Positions 8,138 to 15,313 of a DNA stretch of 27,169 nt are shown in pieces (within the stretch, counting starts at the first letter, position 1; the number at the start of each line of letters is the position of its first letter). The translations under genes and the position numbers were made by a program. Below the pieces are notes generated by a model. The model did no database searches, was not told the DNA's origin, and saw nothing but the letters and a program-made list of their open reading frames with translations. Origin of the DNA: a virus; the IMG/VR virus record IMGVR_UViG_3300022871_000089, positions 1 to 27,169 of that record; one strand, written 5' to 3'.

Positions 8138-10273
8138 TTATCCGGGGAAAAAACCACCGCCATTAGCAGCTCTACCTACTGAAGCATCTACTGCACTTCC
8201 CATAGGTGATTGTGGTCTTGGAACTTCGTTCGCATTTTGTGGTTGCATTGGATTTGTACCATCTCCTGCCATTTGCTGTCCCATTGGAGAACTTCCGGAA
8301 CCAGAACCTCCTCCAGCTCTATCTTGCATCGCTGTAGCTTGAGCATCCTGTTGCATCTGTTCTTGTTGCATTTGCTTCTGCATATCTGAAGGTTTTTTAG
8401 CCATGATTGCATCGTAATCAGCTTTTGAAATATAGTCATAAATATCTCCGTTCTGAATATCAAGTAATTTCTCCAATGCCATCAACTGAGCAGCTGAGGC
8501 TTCAGGATCTTGGTTTCTCATTGAAAAAATAAGTGTAATTTGATTTGTGATTACTGGGAATAGAGCCATATAAGTTTGCTTCTGAATTTCAAGAGATGGA
8601 AGAAGCATTGAATCTGGGTCTATAACAAACTCTATATAGTCACTCATGTGACCTGTGTTTTTCATCTCATCGAATAATCCTTTAGAAGAAATCTGTCGTG
8701 TATCTACATTCTCCATAACATTCCCATCCTGAGTAAAGTCAAAGTTCAATCGTAGATTCTTGGAAGCGGCAGCTACCATTCCTCCGGTTGGAATACCTTC
8801 ATCATTAAGAACGTATTCTGATTCAACAAAGTAATCAGGGTTTTGCTTCGCAAACTCTGCTAACTGATCATCAGAATCAATCATAAAGATTTTATCAACT
8901 GGATAAATCTGAGTCATCCAAGTGTTTGCAATATGAGCATCTGCTTCCAATCCTGTAACCATTGAATTCTTAGGAGCGGTTAGTCTATTGTATGCTGCTT
9001 CTTTCAGAATCACTGTAGATCCCAGTGTAGTTTCTGATTGAGTACCGGCTACAATATTGTTTATTCCTGTGTTCTCTTCAATATCTTGTTTTTGTTTATC
9101 AGCAAACATAATACCTTGCTGAACATTCCCAGAAGTTTTCACTACATCTATATCTGAACCGGGATTTTTTGGATTAACAATATTAGGTCCTCTTTTATAT
9201 GTATTGGAACCATTCTGTACTTGAGCTCCGAATAGCAATGGGAAGATCTCAGCTTCTACTTGTTGTGCATTCAGTGAATTTACATATGTATAAATAGCTG
9301 TATTACCTCGCATCATTTCGTAAAGTCCAACTCCATGAGGGTCGTTCATGTTCTTCATGAAACATCTTGCAATTACAACTGATCCATGAGATCCATCGTT
9401 TGGAAGTTCTCCATCGTAGATTTTCATTTTTCCACATGTAACAACATACCTATTCATTAGTACATTCTCATAGTAACCAATCGTTACACTGGTTTGAACT
9501 TTCTCACTATTTTCATCTTTAGCTTCATCTGAAACAGAACAGTATTCGAGTTTCTTTTTGTTAGTTCGTGATTTAGCTTCCGGATACATCTCGAAAAATT
9601 CTTCCTTCGGCATATCTTTTTCGTAATAGACTTCAGTCTGCGACCATACATCTCCATTATTGAATCCAACTCCCATCCAAGTTCGAGTACATTCTAAAGG
9701 TTCTCTATATATATCATCGAACAATATCTTATCAACTCCATTTCTTTTAACTTGAACTCTTCGTGGATAAACTCTCCAAGCCGCCCACCCGTAGGTAAAT
9801 AGATTTTGGTAAGTCAACATTAATGTATTAGAACCATTTCCTCCAGTCATAGACCAGTTTCTCTTCCATAGTTCGTACATAGCTTTTCCATAAACTTTAT
9901 CGTCAGCTATTACTTTTCCATCAGGAAGTTTCCCTGCTAGTACAGAAGTTGCGATCATTATTTTTGAGAAAGCTATTGGTTCCTGTGAAACAGGTACTCC
10001 GGAATTATTTTTGTCTCTATCAGTTACTTTCTGAGGGTATACATTTATATCGTAAGCTCCGCTCGCCATCTTGTTATAGAATACCATAGATCCCCACCCG
10101 CTTTTCTCATATAGTTTATTCCCATAGCTAACTGCTGTAGCCATAAGATTCTGGTTAATTTCCGCAGCTAGTGCATCGAATTTTTGCCTATACTGGGACT
10201 TTTTCATCTCTCGTTTCTTCTCTTCGATGAAGTCTATTGTTTCTTTGTCGCCTTTTAGTGTAGTTTTAGACAT
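8138..10273 (-). CDS. Portal protein
   Basis: This 711-aa protein follows the large terminase, the usual place for the portal. The body has a long N-terminal helical region, an aromatic beta section (YGWAAWRVYPRRVQVKRNGV), and a stem-like helical segment with NPKNPGSDIDVVKTSGNVQQ and the ENTGINNIVAG motif typical of phage portals. The C-terminus is Gln/Met-rich (KQMQQEQMQQDAQATAMQ), then Gly/Pro-rich and disordered. The length is near that of P22- and N4-type portals and supports a short-tailed phage. It forms the dodecameric DNA channel of the head and is the docking site of the terminase. A promoter (TTGCAT, 17 bp, CATAAT) lies in the gap after the terminase gene, so it can be expressed separately. 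Confidence 0.88.
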   Translation of the reverse strand: MSKTTLKGDKETIDFIEEKKREMKKSQYRQKFDALAAEINQNLMATAVSYGNKLYEKSGWGSMVFYNKMASGAYDINVYPQKVTDRDKNNSGVPVSQEPIAFSKIMIATSVLAGKLPDGKVIADDKVYGKAMYELWKRNWSMTGGNGSNTLMLTYQNLFTYGWAAWRVYPRRVQVKRNGVDKILFDDIYREPLECTRTWMGVGFNNGDVWSQTEVYYEKDMPKEEFFEMYPEAKSRTNKKKLEYCSVSDEAKDENSEKVQTSVTIGYYENVLMNRYVVTCGKMKIYDGELPNDGSHGSVVIARCFMKNMNDPHGVGLYEMMRGNTAIYTYVNSLNAQQVEAEIFPLLFGAQVQNGSNTYKRGPNIVNPKNPGSDIDVVKTSGNVQQGIMFADKQKQDIEENTGINNIVAGTQSETTLGSTVILKEAAYNRLTAPKNSMVTGLEADAHIANTWMTQIYPVDKIFMIDSDDQLAEFAKQNPDYFVESEYVLNDEGIPTGGMVAAASKNLRLNFDFTQDGNVMENVDTRQISSKGLFDEMKNTGHMSDYIEFVIDPDSMLLPSLEIQKQTYMALFPVITNQITLIFSMRNQDPEASAAQLMALEKLLDIQNGDIYDYISKADYDAIMAKKPSDMQKQMQQEQMQQDAQATAMQDRAGGGSGSGSSPMGQQMAGDGTNPMQPQNANEVPRPQSPMGSAVDASVGRAANGGGFFPG

Positions 10274-10304
10274 TTTTCTTTTAAAAATTAAGTTTATAGT
10301 CTTA

Positions 10305-10333
10305 ATTATGGGCTATCTCGAAATAAAATGCAA
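10305..10333 (-). promoter_or_regulatory. Leftward promoter for portal gene
   Basis: -35 TTGCAT (10333-10328), 17-bp spacer, -10 CATAAT (10310-10305) on the leftward strand. It sits mostly in the gap between the terminase stop (10347) and the portal ATG (10273), with a predicted leader of about 25 nt. Confidence 0.5.
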
Positions 10334-10346
10334 GTTTTTGTGTGAA

Positions 10347-13064
10347 TTAGTGATTCATCTGTCCACTTTCCTCACCGAACATCGCTTTCATGACAGAAAA
10401 ATCACCTTCCGAGCCAGAACCTGCTACATATTGTTCCTGTTCTCCTAGAATTGCATACCCAATACTGGCTGCCATGATACAATTGAAAACAAGTATGTTG
10501 TTCGCAAAGTATTCATGCTTATCTGCTACCTGCAAATTATAAACCCTTCTTCTTTTTAGCTGCTCTATTATTGTTATATTTATTTCTACACTTATTAGAA
10601 CAATATTTGCGATGATTAACATCAGCTGTAAAAATAATGTCACAAATAGGACAAATGATACTTTTACCATATTTAAAATTGCCCCCTTTATGGTTTGAAT
10701 ACCAATTACTACATTTGGCAGAACAGAATACCGAATTTCGGACTTGAGATTCAAAACCTTTTTTACAAATTCTGCAAGTGAATTCTTTAGGTTCTTTAAA
10801 GTGAAGTGAACCATAGATATTTTGTCTGTTGAACTCGATTCCTTCTTTGGTTTTCCTCCATTTTGCTCCGGATTCATACAATCGTGTCCCTTGTTTTTTT
10901 GCTGTGATACTTGCAAGCTTTCTTCTTTCTGGTTTTCGCATGTGATGTTTTGCGTGGTCACTTGCAGACTTTGCTTCAAAGTTTTCAATTTTGTTATTAA
11001 GAGGGTCGCCATCTTTATGATGTATGACAAACCCTTTCGATATTTCTCCAAAATTATCAATCCAAATCTGCCTATGTAATGCCACAGGGGACCTGTCCCC
11101 CTTACAATGCCTCCAATAATACACCCTAAGTTGTCTTCTTTTTGAATTTGGGTGTCTATAATATTTTTTGCCTCTGTATAGGACAATTTCTCTATCGTTT
11201 GTTTTTTGTTGTTCCATACATATAGTGTATCACTATCTGCTACACTACGCAACACAATATCTCCTTTTTTAGAGTTATCTTTAGCTGAAACTATAGAATG
11301 ATTTGGAGTTCCTTTAAGACCTATATTATTTACCACTTGTTTATATCTACTTCTAGTAAATTCTACTGGTCTATAACCATTTCTAGTCATAACCATGTCA
11401 CCAACTTTAATATCTTGTATAGGGATATTCCCCTTATCAGTAAGAATCATAGTGTCTTTTACAAAACAGTCATCATGTTTTTTATCCATAGCTTCCGGTT
11501 TTCCCTTCGAATTTCGTATAAAAGTGAGCATTTCATTCAGTATCTGAGCCGGGAATCCTTCCTCTTTTCTAAAGAATACTGCCTTCAAAGCGGCTAGAGC
11601 GAATGGTCGTGTAGCAGAAGTAGTCTTCCATCCGAAGAACTTTGTTATTTTTTGAGTTATATCATCGAAACTCTTTCTATAGTATAGGTTAATATACCCC
11701 ATTTTTTCCAGAGCATCATTTACCCACAGTCCATCCTTATTCACCTCAATTCCAACCAAAGCCCAGTTATAGAACTTCCCTAATTTATAAGCTTCAGTCG
11801 CCAGCTCATCAGGAGCTACATGAGAATGATAAATTGCATCACATTCTTCGGTCTTGTGATTTATTACATATAGAACTTGAGCATCCCCGTGAGCTAAACC
11901 TTCCGCTGTATCTCCTCCTATAATATATTTAGTTCCAACTTCCGGCATCTTGAAGATCTCCAAATATCCACCTGATACCTGATTAAACACTACCTCTTTA
12001 TCTCTGTACCCCAATTCTCCGTTTTCTCCCTTTTTAGCGGTAGCCAATAATTTCGCAACCTTCGCTGTTGAAAAATATGTCTGACCTGTAGAAAGAAATG
12101 CTTCTTCCTGAGTTGTAGGGTATTCCTGCATCAGAGATTTAATTGCATCCGGACTATTTTTTCCTCCGAACTGCAACCACTTCATATAATAGTATGTTAT
12201 TTCAATATCAGTCAGATCATGTTCAATCTGATAAGACCCCCAATCGATTTCACATACTTCCATCTTGTCAGTAGGAACCGGCTCATAGATCTTTTTCATT
12301 TCCATTTCATCGTACTGCCAATTGTAAAAATGCGGTAAGAACTGCACCTGCGATAATTGAGGTGTAACATCATCTCGGTTCAACCAGTTCTCTTGGAACA
12401 TTTCGTAGAACCTCCCAGCCATTCCTTCCGCTGTTGATTCAATAAATATAAACCCGTCAAAAGGTACAGTAGGGAATGTTCCTCTTTCAACTTCCTCAGC
12501 TCGTTTAGGATATGTAGCACACATCTTTGCAAACTCTGAGATATGAACTAAGTGATAAGTCCCGGACCTTCCAGAAACTGACACGGATATAGATGAAGTG
12601 GAACCCTGTTCCGGTCCATAATCTATAACCACCTGAATTTTTCTCGCTGACTTCTGATTGATCTTAAAAAATGCACCTTTAACATCCTCCGCCATGTTAC
12701 GAATAGCGAACTCAATTTTCTTATCAAAAATAGTTGTGGCATCTTCAACTTTATGAGCTATAACAATTCCTTCCTTGTTAGTTTGGAATAGAATAGAATC
12801 CAGAATAAATAAATCAATGAATGTAGTAAAACCTAATTGCCTACTCTTCAATATAACATGCCTGTGATAAGGTTTTGGTATCGCTAAATAATTATCATAA
12901 AAATGTTTCTGAGCTGTATTCATTTTGAATACCTGCTTGTCTCCATCCTTAGTTATTATCCAATACAAATTCGCCAACCTCCATGTCTGATTTTTAATCA
13001 AGTCGGGATTTATGGTTAGCATCTCTACTATTTTTTCATTATGATCTTTATATAAATTAGCCAT
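10347..13064 (-). CDS. Terminase large subunit interrupted by an intein
   Basis: This 905-aa precursor encodes a packaging ATPase-nuclease of 576 aa (after removal of 329) plus an intein. Visible motifs are a Walker A-like KSRQLGFTT at residues 73-81, a Walker B region (FDGFIFIESTAEG), and the RNase H-like nuclease motifs YIIGGDTAEG, VGIEVNKDG and KKHDDCIMAA. The intein (residues 533-861) lies exactly in the last motif, between HDD and CIMAASIGYAI, so the enzyme cannot be active before splicing. The start overlaps the 70-aa gene upstream by 8 nt, suggesting coupled translation. The ligated protein would pump DNA into the head and cut it at the portal. Stop TAA. Confidence 0.93.
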   Translation of the reverse strand: MANLYKDHNEKIVEMLTINPDLIKNQTWRLANLYWIITKDGDKQVFKMNTAQKHFYDNYLAIPKPYHRHVILKSRQLGFTTFIDLFILDSILFQTNKEGIVIAHKVEDATTIFDKKIEFAIRNMAEDVKGAFFKINQKSARKIQVVIDYGPEQGSTSSISVSVSGRSGTYHLVHISEFAKMCATYPKRAEEVERGTFPTVPFDGFIFIESTAEGMAGRFYEMFQENWLNRDDVTPQLSQVQFLPHFYNWQYDEMEMKKIYEPVPTDKMEVCEIDWGSYQIEHDLTDIEITYYYMKWLQFGGKNSPDAIKSLMQEYPTTQEEAFLSTGQTYFSTAKVAKLLATAKKGENGELGYRDKEVVFNQVSGGYLEIFKMPEVGTKYIIGGDTAEGLAHGDAQVLYVINHKTEECDAIYHSHVAPDELATEAYKLGKFYNWALVGIEVNKDGLWVNDALEKMGYINLYYRKSFDDITQKITKFFGWKTTSATRPFALAALKAVFFRKEEGFPAQILNEMLTFIRNSKGKPEAMDKKHDDCFVKDTMILTDKGNIPIQDIKVGDMVMTRNGYRPVEFTRSRYKQVVNNIGLKGTPNHSIVSAKDNSKKGDIVLRSVADSDTLYVWNNKKQTIEKLSYTEAKNIIDTQIQKEDNLGCIIGGIVRGTGPLWHYIGRFGLIILEKYRKGLSYIIKMATLLITKLKTLKQSLQVTTQNITCENQKEESLQVSQQKNKGHDCMNPEQNGGKPKKESSSTDKISMVHFTLKNLKNSLAEFVKKVLNLKSEIRYSVLPNVVIGIQTIKGAILNMVKVSFVLFVTLFLQLMLIIANIVLISVEINITIIEQLKRRRVYNLQVADKHEYFANNILVFNCIMAASIGYAILGEQEQYVAGSGSEGDFSVMKAMFGEESGQMNH
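10537..11217 (-). CDS. HNH endonuclease overprinted within the intein, different frame
   Basis: This 226-aa protein is read in a frame shifted relative to the terminase precursor. An N-terminal NUMOD/HNH-type region (YYRHPNSKRRQLRVYYWRHC, ALHRQIWIDNFG) leads to the HNH core GFVIHHKDGDPLNNKIENFE (His66-His67, Asn74-75), then DHAKHH. Two Cys4 zinc fingers follow, at residues 148-169 (CRICKKGFES, FCSAKCSNWY) and 189-210 (CPICDIIF, YCSNKCRNKY), and then a basic tail. The whole gene lies inside the intein. The ATG follows the end of the N-terminal splicing domain, and the TAA falls inside intein block F. A consensus promoter sits 6 nt upstream of the ATG. The likely role is a site-specific DNA nickase or nuclease that spreads the intein (homing). 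Confidence 0.9.
   Translation of the reverse strand: MEQQKTNDREIVLYRGKKYYRHPNSKRRQLRVYYWRHCKGDRSPVALHRQIWIDNFGEISKGFVIHHKDGDPLNNKIENFEAKSASDHAKHHMRKPERRKLASITAKKQGTRLYESGAKWRKTKEGIEFNRQNIYGSLHFKEPKEFTCRICKKGFESQVRNSVFCSAKCSNWYSNHKGGNFKYGKSIICPICDIIFTADVNHRKYCSNKCRNKYNNNRAAKKKKGL
11224..11252 (-). promoter_or_regulatory. Internal promoter for HNH gene (leaderless)
   Basis: Leftward -35 TTGCGT (11252-11247), 17-bp spacer, -10 TACACT (11229-11224), then 6 nt to the ATG at 11217. Transcription would start at or next to the A of the ATG. The promoter is embedded in coding sequence of the intein N-terminal domain. It matches the TTGC-type consensus seen elsewhere in the window. Confidence 0.5.
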
Positions 13065-13269
13065 TGTTTTCTAATTTATTAAACTGCTTTTCTGCAACTG
13101 ATAATAGATGGGATTCCTGATCTTCGAAATATTTTTTCTGAGCTCTCACCACAGTTAGCTGCTGGAATATTACAAATAAAGAAGACGGTAGTGGAGTTTC
13201 ATTAAAAACCAGAAATCTATCTTTGTTTGTTGTATTCTCGAATTTTTGATAAAAAGTTTTTAGTTTCAT
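13057..13269 (-). CDS. 70-aa phage protein between terminase subunits
   Basis: A 70-aa basic protein with a helical, hydrophobic middle (LPSSLFVIFQQLTVVRAQKK) but no clear transmembrane segment. Its stop overlaps the terminase ATG by 8 nt (ATGGCTAA), typical of translational coupling. Small genes between terminase subunits may encode packaging accessory proteins; nothing specific is recognised here. Confidence 0.65.
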   Translation of the reverse strand: MKLKTFYQKFENTTNKDRFLVFNETPLPSSLFVIFQQLTVVRAQKKYFEDQESHLLSVAEKQFNKLENNG

Positions 13270-13307
13270 ATTATTTTTCTAAGTTTTTCATAATATTATT
13301 TATTCCT

Positions 13308-13380
13308 ACTCTACCCCCAACCAGAAGGTCGAGGGTATGAAAAATACCTCATCTTATACGCTTACGATGAGGGGTAGAGT
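13308..13380 (-). promoter_or_regulatory. Structured spacer after small terminase gene (possible pac, cos or attenuator)
   Basis: A perfect 10-bp outer inverted repeat (ACTCTACCCC at 13308-13317 and GGGGTAGAGT at 13371-13380) encloses two competing inner hairpins: GGTAT/ATACC around 13334-13348 and CCTCATC/GATGAGG at 13347-13353/13366-13372. The structure ends at the small terminase stop codon. No U-tract follows on either strand. It could be a packaging recognition site, an RNA processing site or an attenuator. Confidence 0.45.
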
Positions 13381-13859
13381 TAGAATCCGGGATCTTCATT
13401 AACATCAATTACATCTGGTTCAACATCAATAATTTTAGCAGGAACTTCCCCGGGATTTGTTACTGTCTGATTTTCAATCTGTTGCAGAATAACCGTTCGT
13501 AATTTATTCGTTTCATTTTTAGTTTTCATCTCTTCAGGAACCTTATTGAACTTACTCCAAGCATTTCCAATCGCATTCAGTGCACTTGTTAATTCCTTAT
13601 TAGAAAAATCCTTAAAACCTCTCGCTTTAAATTCGTGCATCGCAGACAAAGCTAGGTTATTAGAATCGATAGCTAAAGCAGCCATTGCATTATTGAAGCC
13701 GGGTTTATTTTCAATATGAGAAGAAACACTATTAGCAACCGCAGAAGAATATCCTACATCGAGAGCGATTTGTTTTTTACATGTTCCTTCTCCTCCGAAA
13801 AGTTTTCTAGCATAAGCTAACTGTTTCATCGTAGATTGTTTCTTTTTTACGAATACCAT
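13380..13859 (-). CDS. Terminase small subunit (probable)
   Basis: This 159-aa protein has an N-terminal helix-turn-helix (KQLAYARKLFGGEGTCKKQI, ALDVGYSSAVANSV), a helical middle (SNNLALSAMHEFKARGFKDF) and an acidic C-terminal tail (IIDVEPDVIDVNEDPGF). Order, size and this HTH-helix-tail layout match small terminase subunits, which recognise phage DNA and hand it to the large subunit. It is the first gene of the leftward operon. A promoter lies so close that the message would start at the ATG, which is preceded only by AAGGT. Function is inferred from context and HTH; certainty is moderate to high. Confidence 0.75.
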   Translation of the reverse strand: MVFVKKKQSTMKQLAYARKLFGGEGTCKKQIALDVGYSSAVANSVSSHIENKPGFNNAMAALAIDSNNLALSAMHEFKARGFKDFSNKELTSALNAIGNAWSKFNKVPEEMKTKNETNKLRTVILQQIENQTVTNPGEVPAKIIDVEPDVIDVNEDPGF

Positions 13860-13865
13860 ACCTTA

Positions 13866-13893
13866 ATAATAGCAATAACAACTAAAAAAGCAA
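13866..13893 (-). promoter_or_regulatory. Leftward late promoter at small terminase (leaderless)
   Basis: -35 TTGCTT (13893-13888), 16-bp spacer, -10 TATTAT (13871-13866), 6 nt before the ATG at 13859. It is the only promoter visible for the start of the packaging operon. Predicted transcription begins at the start codon. Confidence 0.5.
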
Positions 13894-13899
13894 GGTTTA

Positions 13900-14010
13900 G
13901 GTGCTACCCAGAATAAAAAAAGTAATAAAAAAAATAAAAATAAAACCTTAGGTGCTACCCAGAATAAAAAAAGTAATAAAAAAAATAAAAATAAAACCTT
14001 AGGTGCTACA
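13900..14010. repeat. 51-bp tandem repeats
   Basis: Two full, virtually identical 51-bp units begin at 13900 and 13951 with GGTGCTACCCAG, followed by a long A-rich tract ending in AAAACCTTA. A third unit begins at 14002 and diverges after 9 bases. The 12-mer CTTAGGTGCTAC returns in inverted orientation at 14801-14812 (GTAGCACCTAAG), so the repeat brackets the non-coding region. Confidence 0.85.
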
Positions 14011-14021
14011 TGCGATAAAGA

Positions 14022-14347
14022 AAGTGACATCAACGACATAAGAAGTGACATAAGAAAATTCTTATGTCGTTGATTATATCCTTTAGTTGAGCCATATATC
14101 CCAGAAAGTGACATAAGAACATCAAATACGGGAAAAGTTTTATATAAAAACACTTTCGTGTGACTTTAAAATTTGAATTAAACTTTATTGCAATTCTTAT
14201 GTTCTTATGTCACTTTTCTCATTTAACCCTTATTTATAGCCCTATAATCCACGACATAAGAATTATTTCTTATGTCACTTGATGTCACTTTTCTGAGTTC
14301 TATCCTTTATTTAAGCCATATCTTCTAAATTCTTATGTCACTTTCTG
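14022..14347. repeat. Cluster of GACATAAGAA sites in both orientations (iteron-like)
   Basis: The core AAGTGACATAAGAA or its reverse complement occurs at least eight times within 330 bp, for example at 14043-14056, 14105-14119, 14202-14215, 14267-14280 and 14330-14343. Two form palindromes: 14047-14056/14059-14068 and 14253-14262/14267-14276. A longer 16-bp inverted repeat (ATCAACGACATAAGAA, 14029-14044 and 14059-14074) encloses the first. The arrangement resembles replication-initiator iterons or operator arrays. Confidence 0.8.
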
Positions 14348-14473
14348 TACAATGTTTCCACTTCATTTGTCAAGTTAAAAGCCGAAAAAACTGAAAAAAA
14401 TTTTTTAGGGTCCCCTATTCTTATATTTTTCTTTGTTTTTTGTGATCTCTGTTCACTTACTCAAACTTTTCTA

Positions 14474-14520
14474 TTTACTTACTGTCCTGTTTACTTACTG
14501 TCCTGTTTACTTACTGTTTA
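14474..14520. repeat. Three 16-bp tandem repeats
   Basis: TTTACTTACTGTCCTG at 14474 and 14490, and a third copy from 14506 that diverges in its last bases (TTTACTTACTGTTTA). A related GTTCACTTAC lies upstream at 14451. Short, exact and non-coding, this is typical of binding-site arrays at origins. Confidence 0.8.
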
Positions 14521-14951
14521 GGTTAGATACTTCTTATTCTCCTTTTCATACCCGGGGGAGGTCGGAAGGGGTTATCCCCTTTCAAGTTATCTTGATGATG
14601 ATGATTATTAAAATGTTTTTCTATTTATAAAAGACTTTTAAAGAGTTGCATGCTAGAGCATGCACCGGAAAGCGAGCCGGCTTTTTAGGTTTATCTTATA
14701 CAGTCCGGCGGGTATATTCTAAAAGGTTTAGCTGGTGACTGGTGGTCTATACTATATTAAACCCCGCCCGCACTATAGCCCAGCATTACCCTTTCCCCCT
14801 GTAGCACCTAAGCATGAAAAGATCCGCACCGAAAAGCAAGCACGAAAAGATCCGCCGGATAGTCCAGCACCTCGCCGATCCTATTACTTGCAAGCTATAA
14901 AAAGCCGTCAACATTATTTATATAATTAAAGCCCGCAAATAACGGTGAAAG

Positions 14952-15038
14952 TTATCCCCAGCTTTTTGTTTTTATATCCTTGCATTGTGTCGCCACCTTT
15001 GATATACTTATATCAAGTTAAAAGATCGTCAATCTTTT
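14952..15038 (+). promoter_or_regulatory. Rightward early promoter with DnaA-box-like site and leader hairpin
   Basis: -35 TTGCAT (14980-14985), 17-bp spacer, -10 TATACT (15003-15008). TTATCCCCA (14952-14960), one base from the DnaA box consensus, lies about 20 bp upstream. The leader carries a 7-bp hairpin AAAAGAT-CGTCA-ATCTTTT (15020-15038). Predicted start near 15015; first gene ATG at 15068. Confidence 0.65.
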
Positions 15039-15067
15039 ACATTATCAATTAGTTAAATATAAAATAT

Positions 15068-15313
15068 ATGTTTGATAGAAATTTAGAGCCGGATCCGTTC
15101 AATCGTTATGGACGATGTACCGGAAGAGAGCAAGCCAAAGCAATTTTGCAAATGATCGCTATAGTTATAGCTTTGATCATAACTTTTATTATTTGTTTAG
15201 ATCTTTTCGGATTGATCGCATGGATAGGATCCGGACAAGTACCGCAAGACGGCTTTTATATTGGGAGGATCACAGCGGAAATTATAAAGTTTATTATAAA
15301 TTTATTAAATTAA
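15068..15313 (+). CDS. Small single-span membrane protein
   Basis: This 81-aa protein has a polar N-terminus with basic and acidic residues (DRNLEPDPFNRYGRCTGREQ) and a long hydrophobic segment at residues about 27-52 (ILQMIAIVIALIITFIICLD). A second moderately hydrophobic end, IIKFIINLLN, follows. It is first in the early operon, directly behind the promoter. An early membrane protein could serve superinfection exclusion or membrane anchoring of replication, but no family is recognised. Its leader shares the motif TTAGTTAAATA with the gene at 16646. Confidence 0.7.
   Translation: MFDRNLEPDPFNRYGRCTGREQAKAILQMIAIVIALIITFIICLDLFGLIAWIGSGQVPQDGFYIGRITAEIIKFIINLLN

Larger units (their letters stand above)
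10482..11468 (-). mobile_element. Intein in large terminase (329 aa)
   Basis: The intein begins at Cys533 (CFVKDTMILTDKGNIPIQDI, block A). It has block B GTPNHSIV (Thr586, His589) and ends with block F/G YNLQVADKHEYFANNILVFN, with Asn861 followed by extein Cys862. The usual penultimate His is Phe here, which slows but does not always stop splicing in known inteins. The splicing domain is small: about 83 residues before and about 25 after a linker. The linker region (residues about 616-837) is encoded by DNA that also encodes an HNH endonuclease in another frame. Translated in the intein frame, it shows no LAGLIDADG or HNH motif but does contain a hydrophobic stretch at about 800-833. Confidence 0.92.
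13860..15067. other. Divergent non-coding control region, candidate replication origin
   Basis: About 1.2 kb without a convincing gene separates the leftward late operon from the rightward early operon. Left to right it holds the late promoter, the 51-bp repeats, the GACATAAGAA cluster and a run of A and T around 14390-14406. It then has three 16-bp repeats (14474-14520), a hairpin AAGGGG-TTAT-CCCCTT (14566-14581), a palindrome TGCATGCT-AG-AGCATGCA (14647-14664), a possible weak terminator around 14669-14686, two copies of GAAAAGATCCGC (14816-14827, 14844-14855), a DnaA-box-like TTATCCCCA (14952-14960) and the early promoter. Small open frames here are repetitive or lack coding character. Confidence 0.7.

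Noticed and set aside
13863-14153. Leftward 96-codon open frame with repeated VAPKVLFLFFLLLFLF
   Set aside because: It is a translation of the 51-bp repeats, which stay open only because 51 is divisible by three; it also crosses the palindromic site cluster and has no initiation signal.
14669-14686. Intrinsic terminator AAAGC-GAGCCG-GCTTT plus T-run
   Set aside because: The stem is weak and no gene ends nearby, so it is listed only as a possibility within the control region.
14433-14929. Two rightward open frames of about 65 codons in the control region
   Set aside because: They span tandem repeats and hairpins, show no coherent protein character, and lie upstream of the early promoter.
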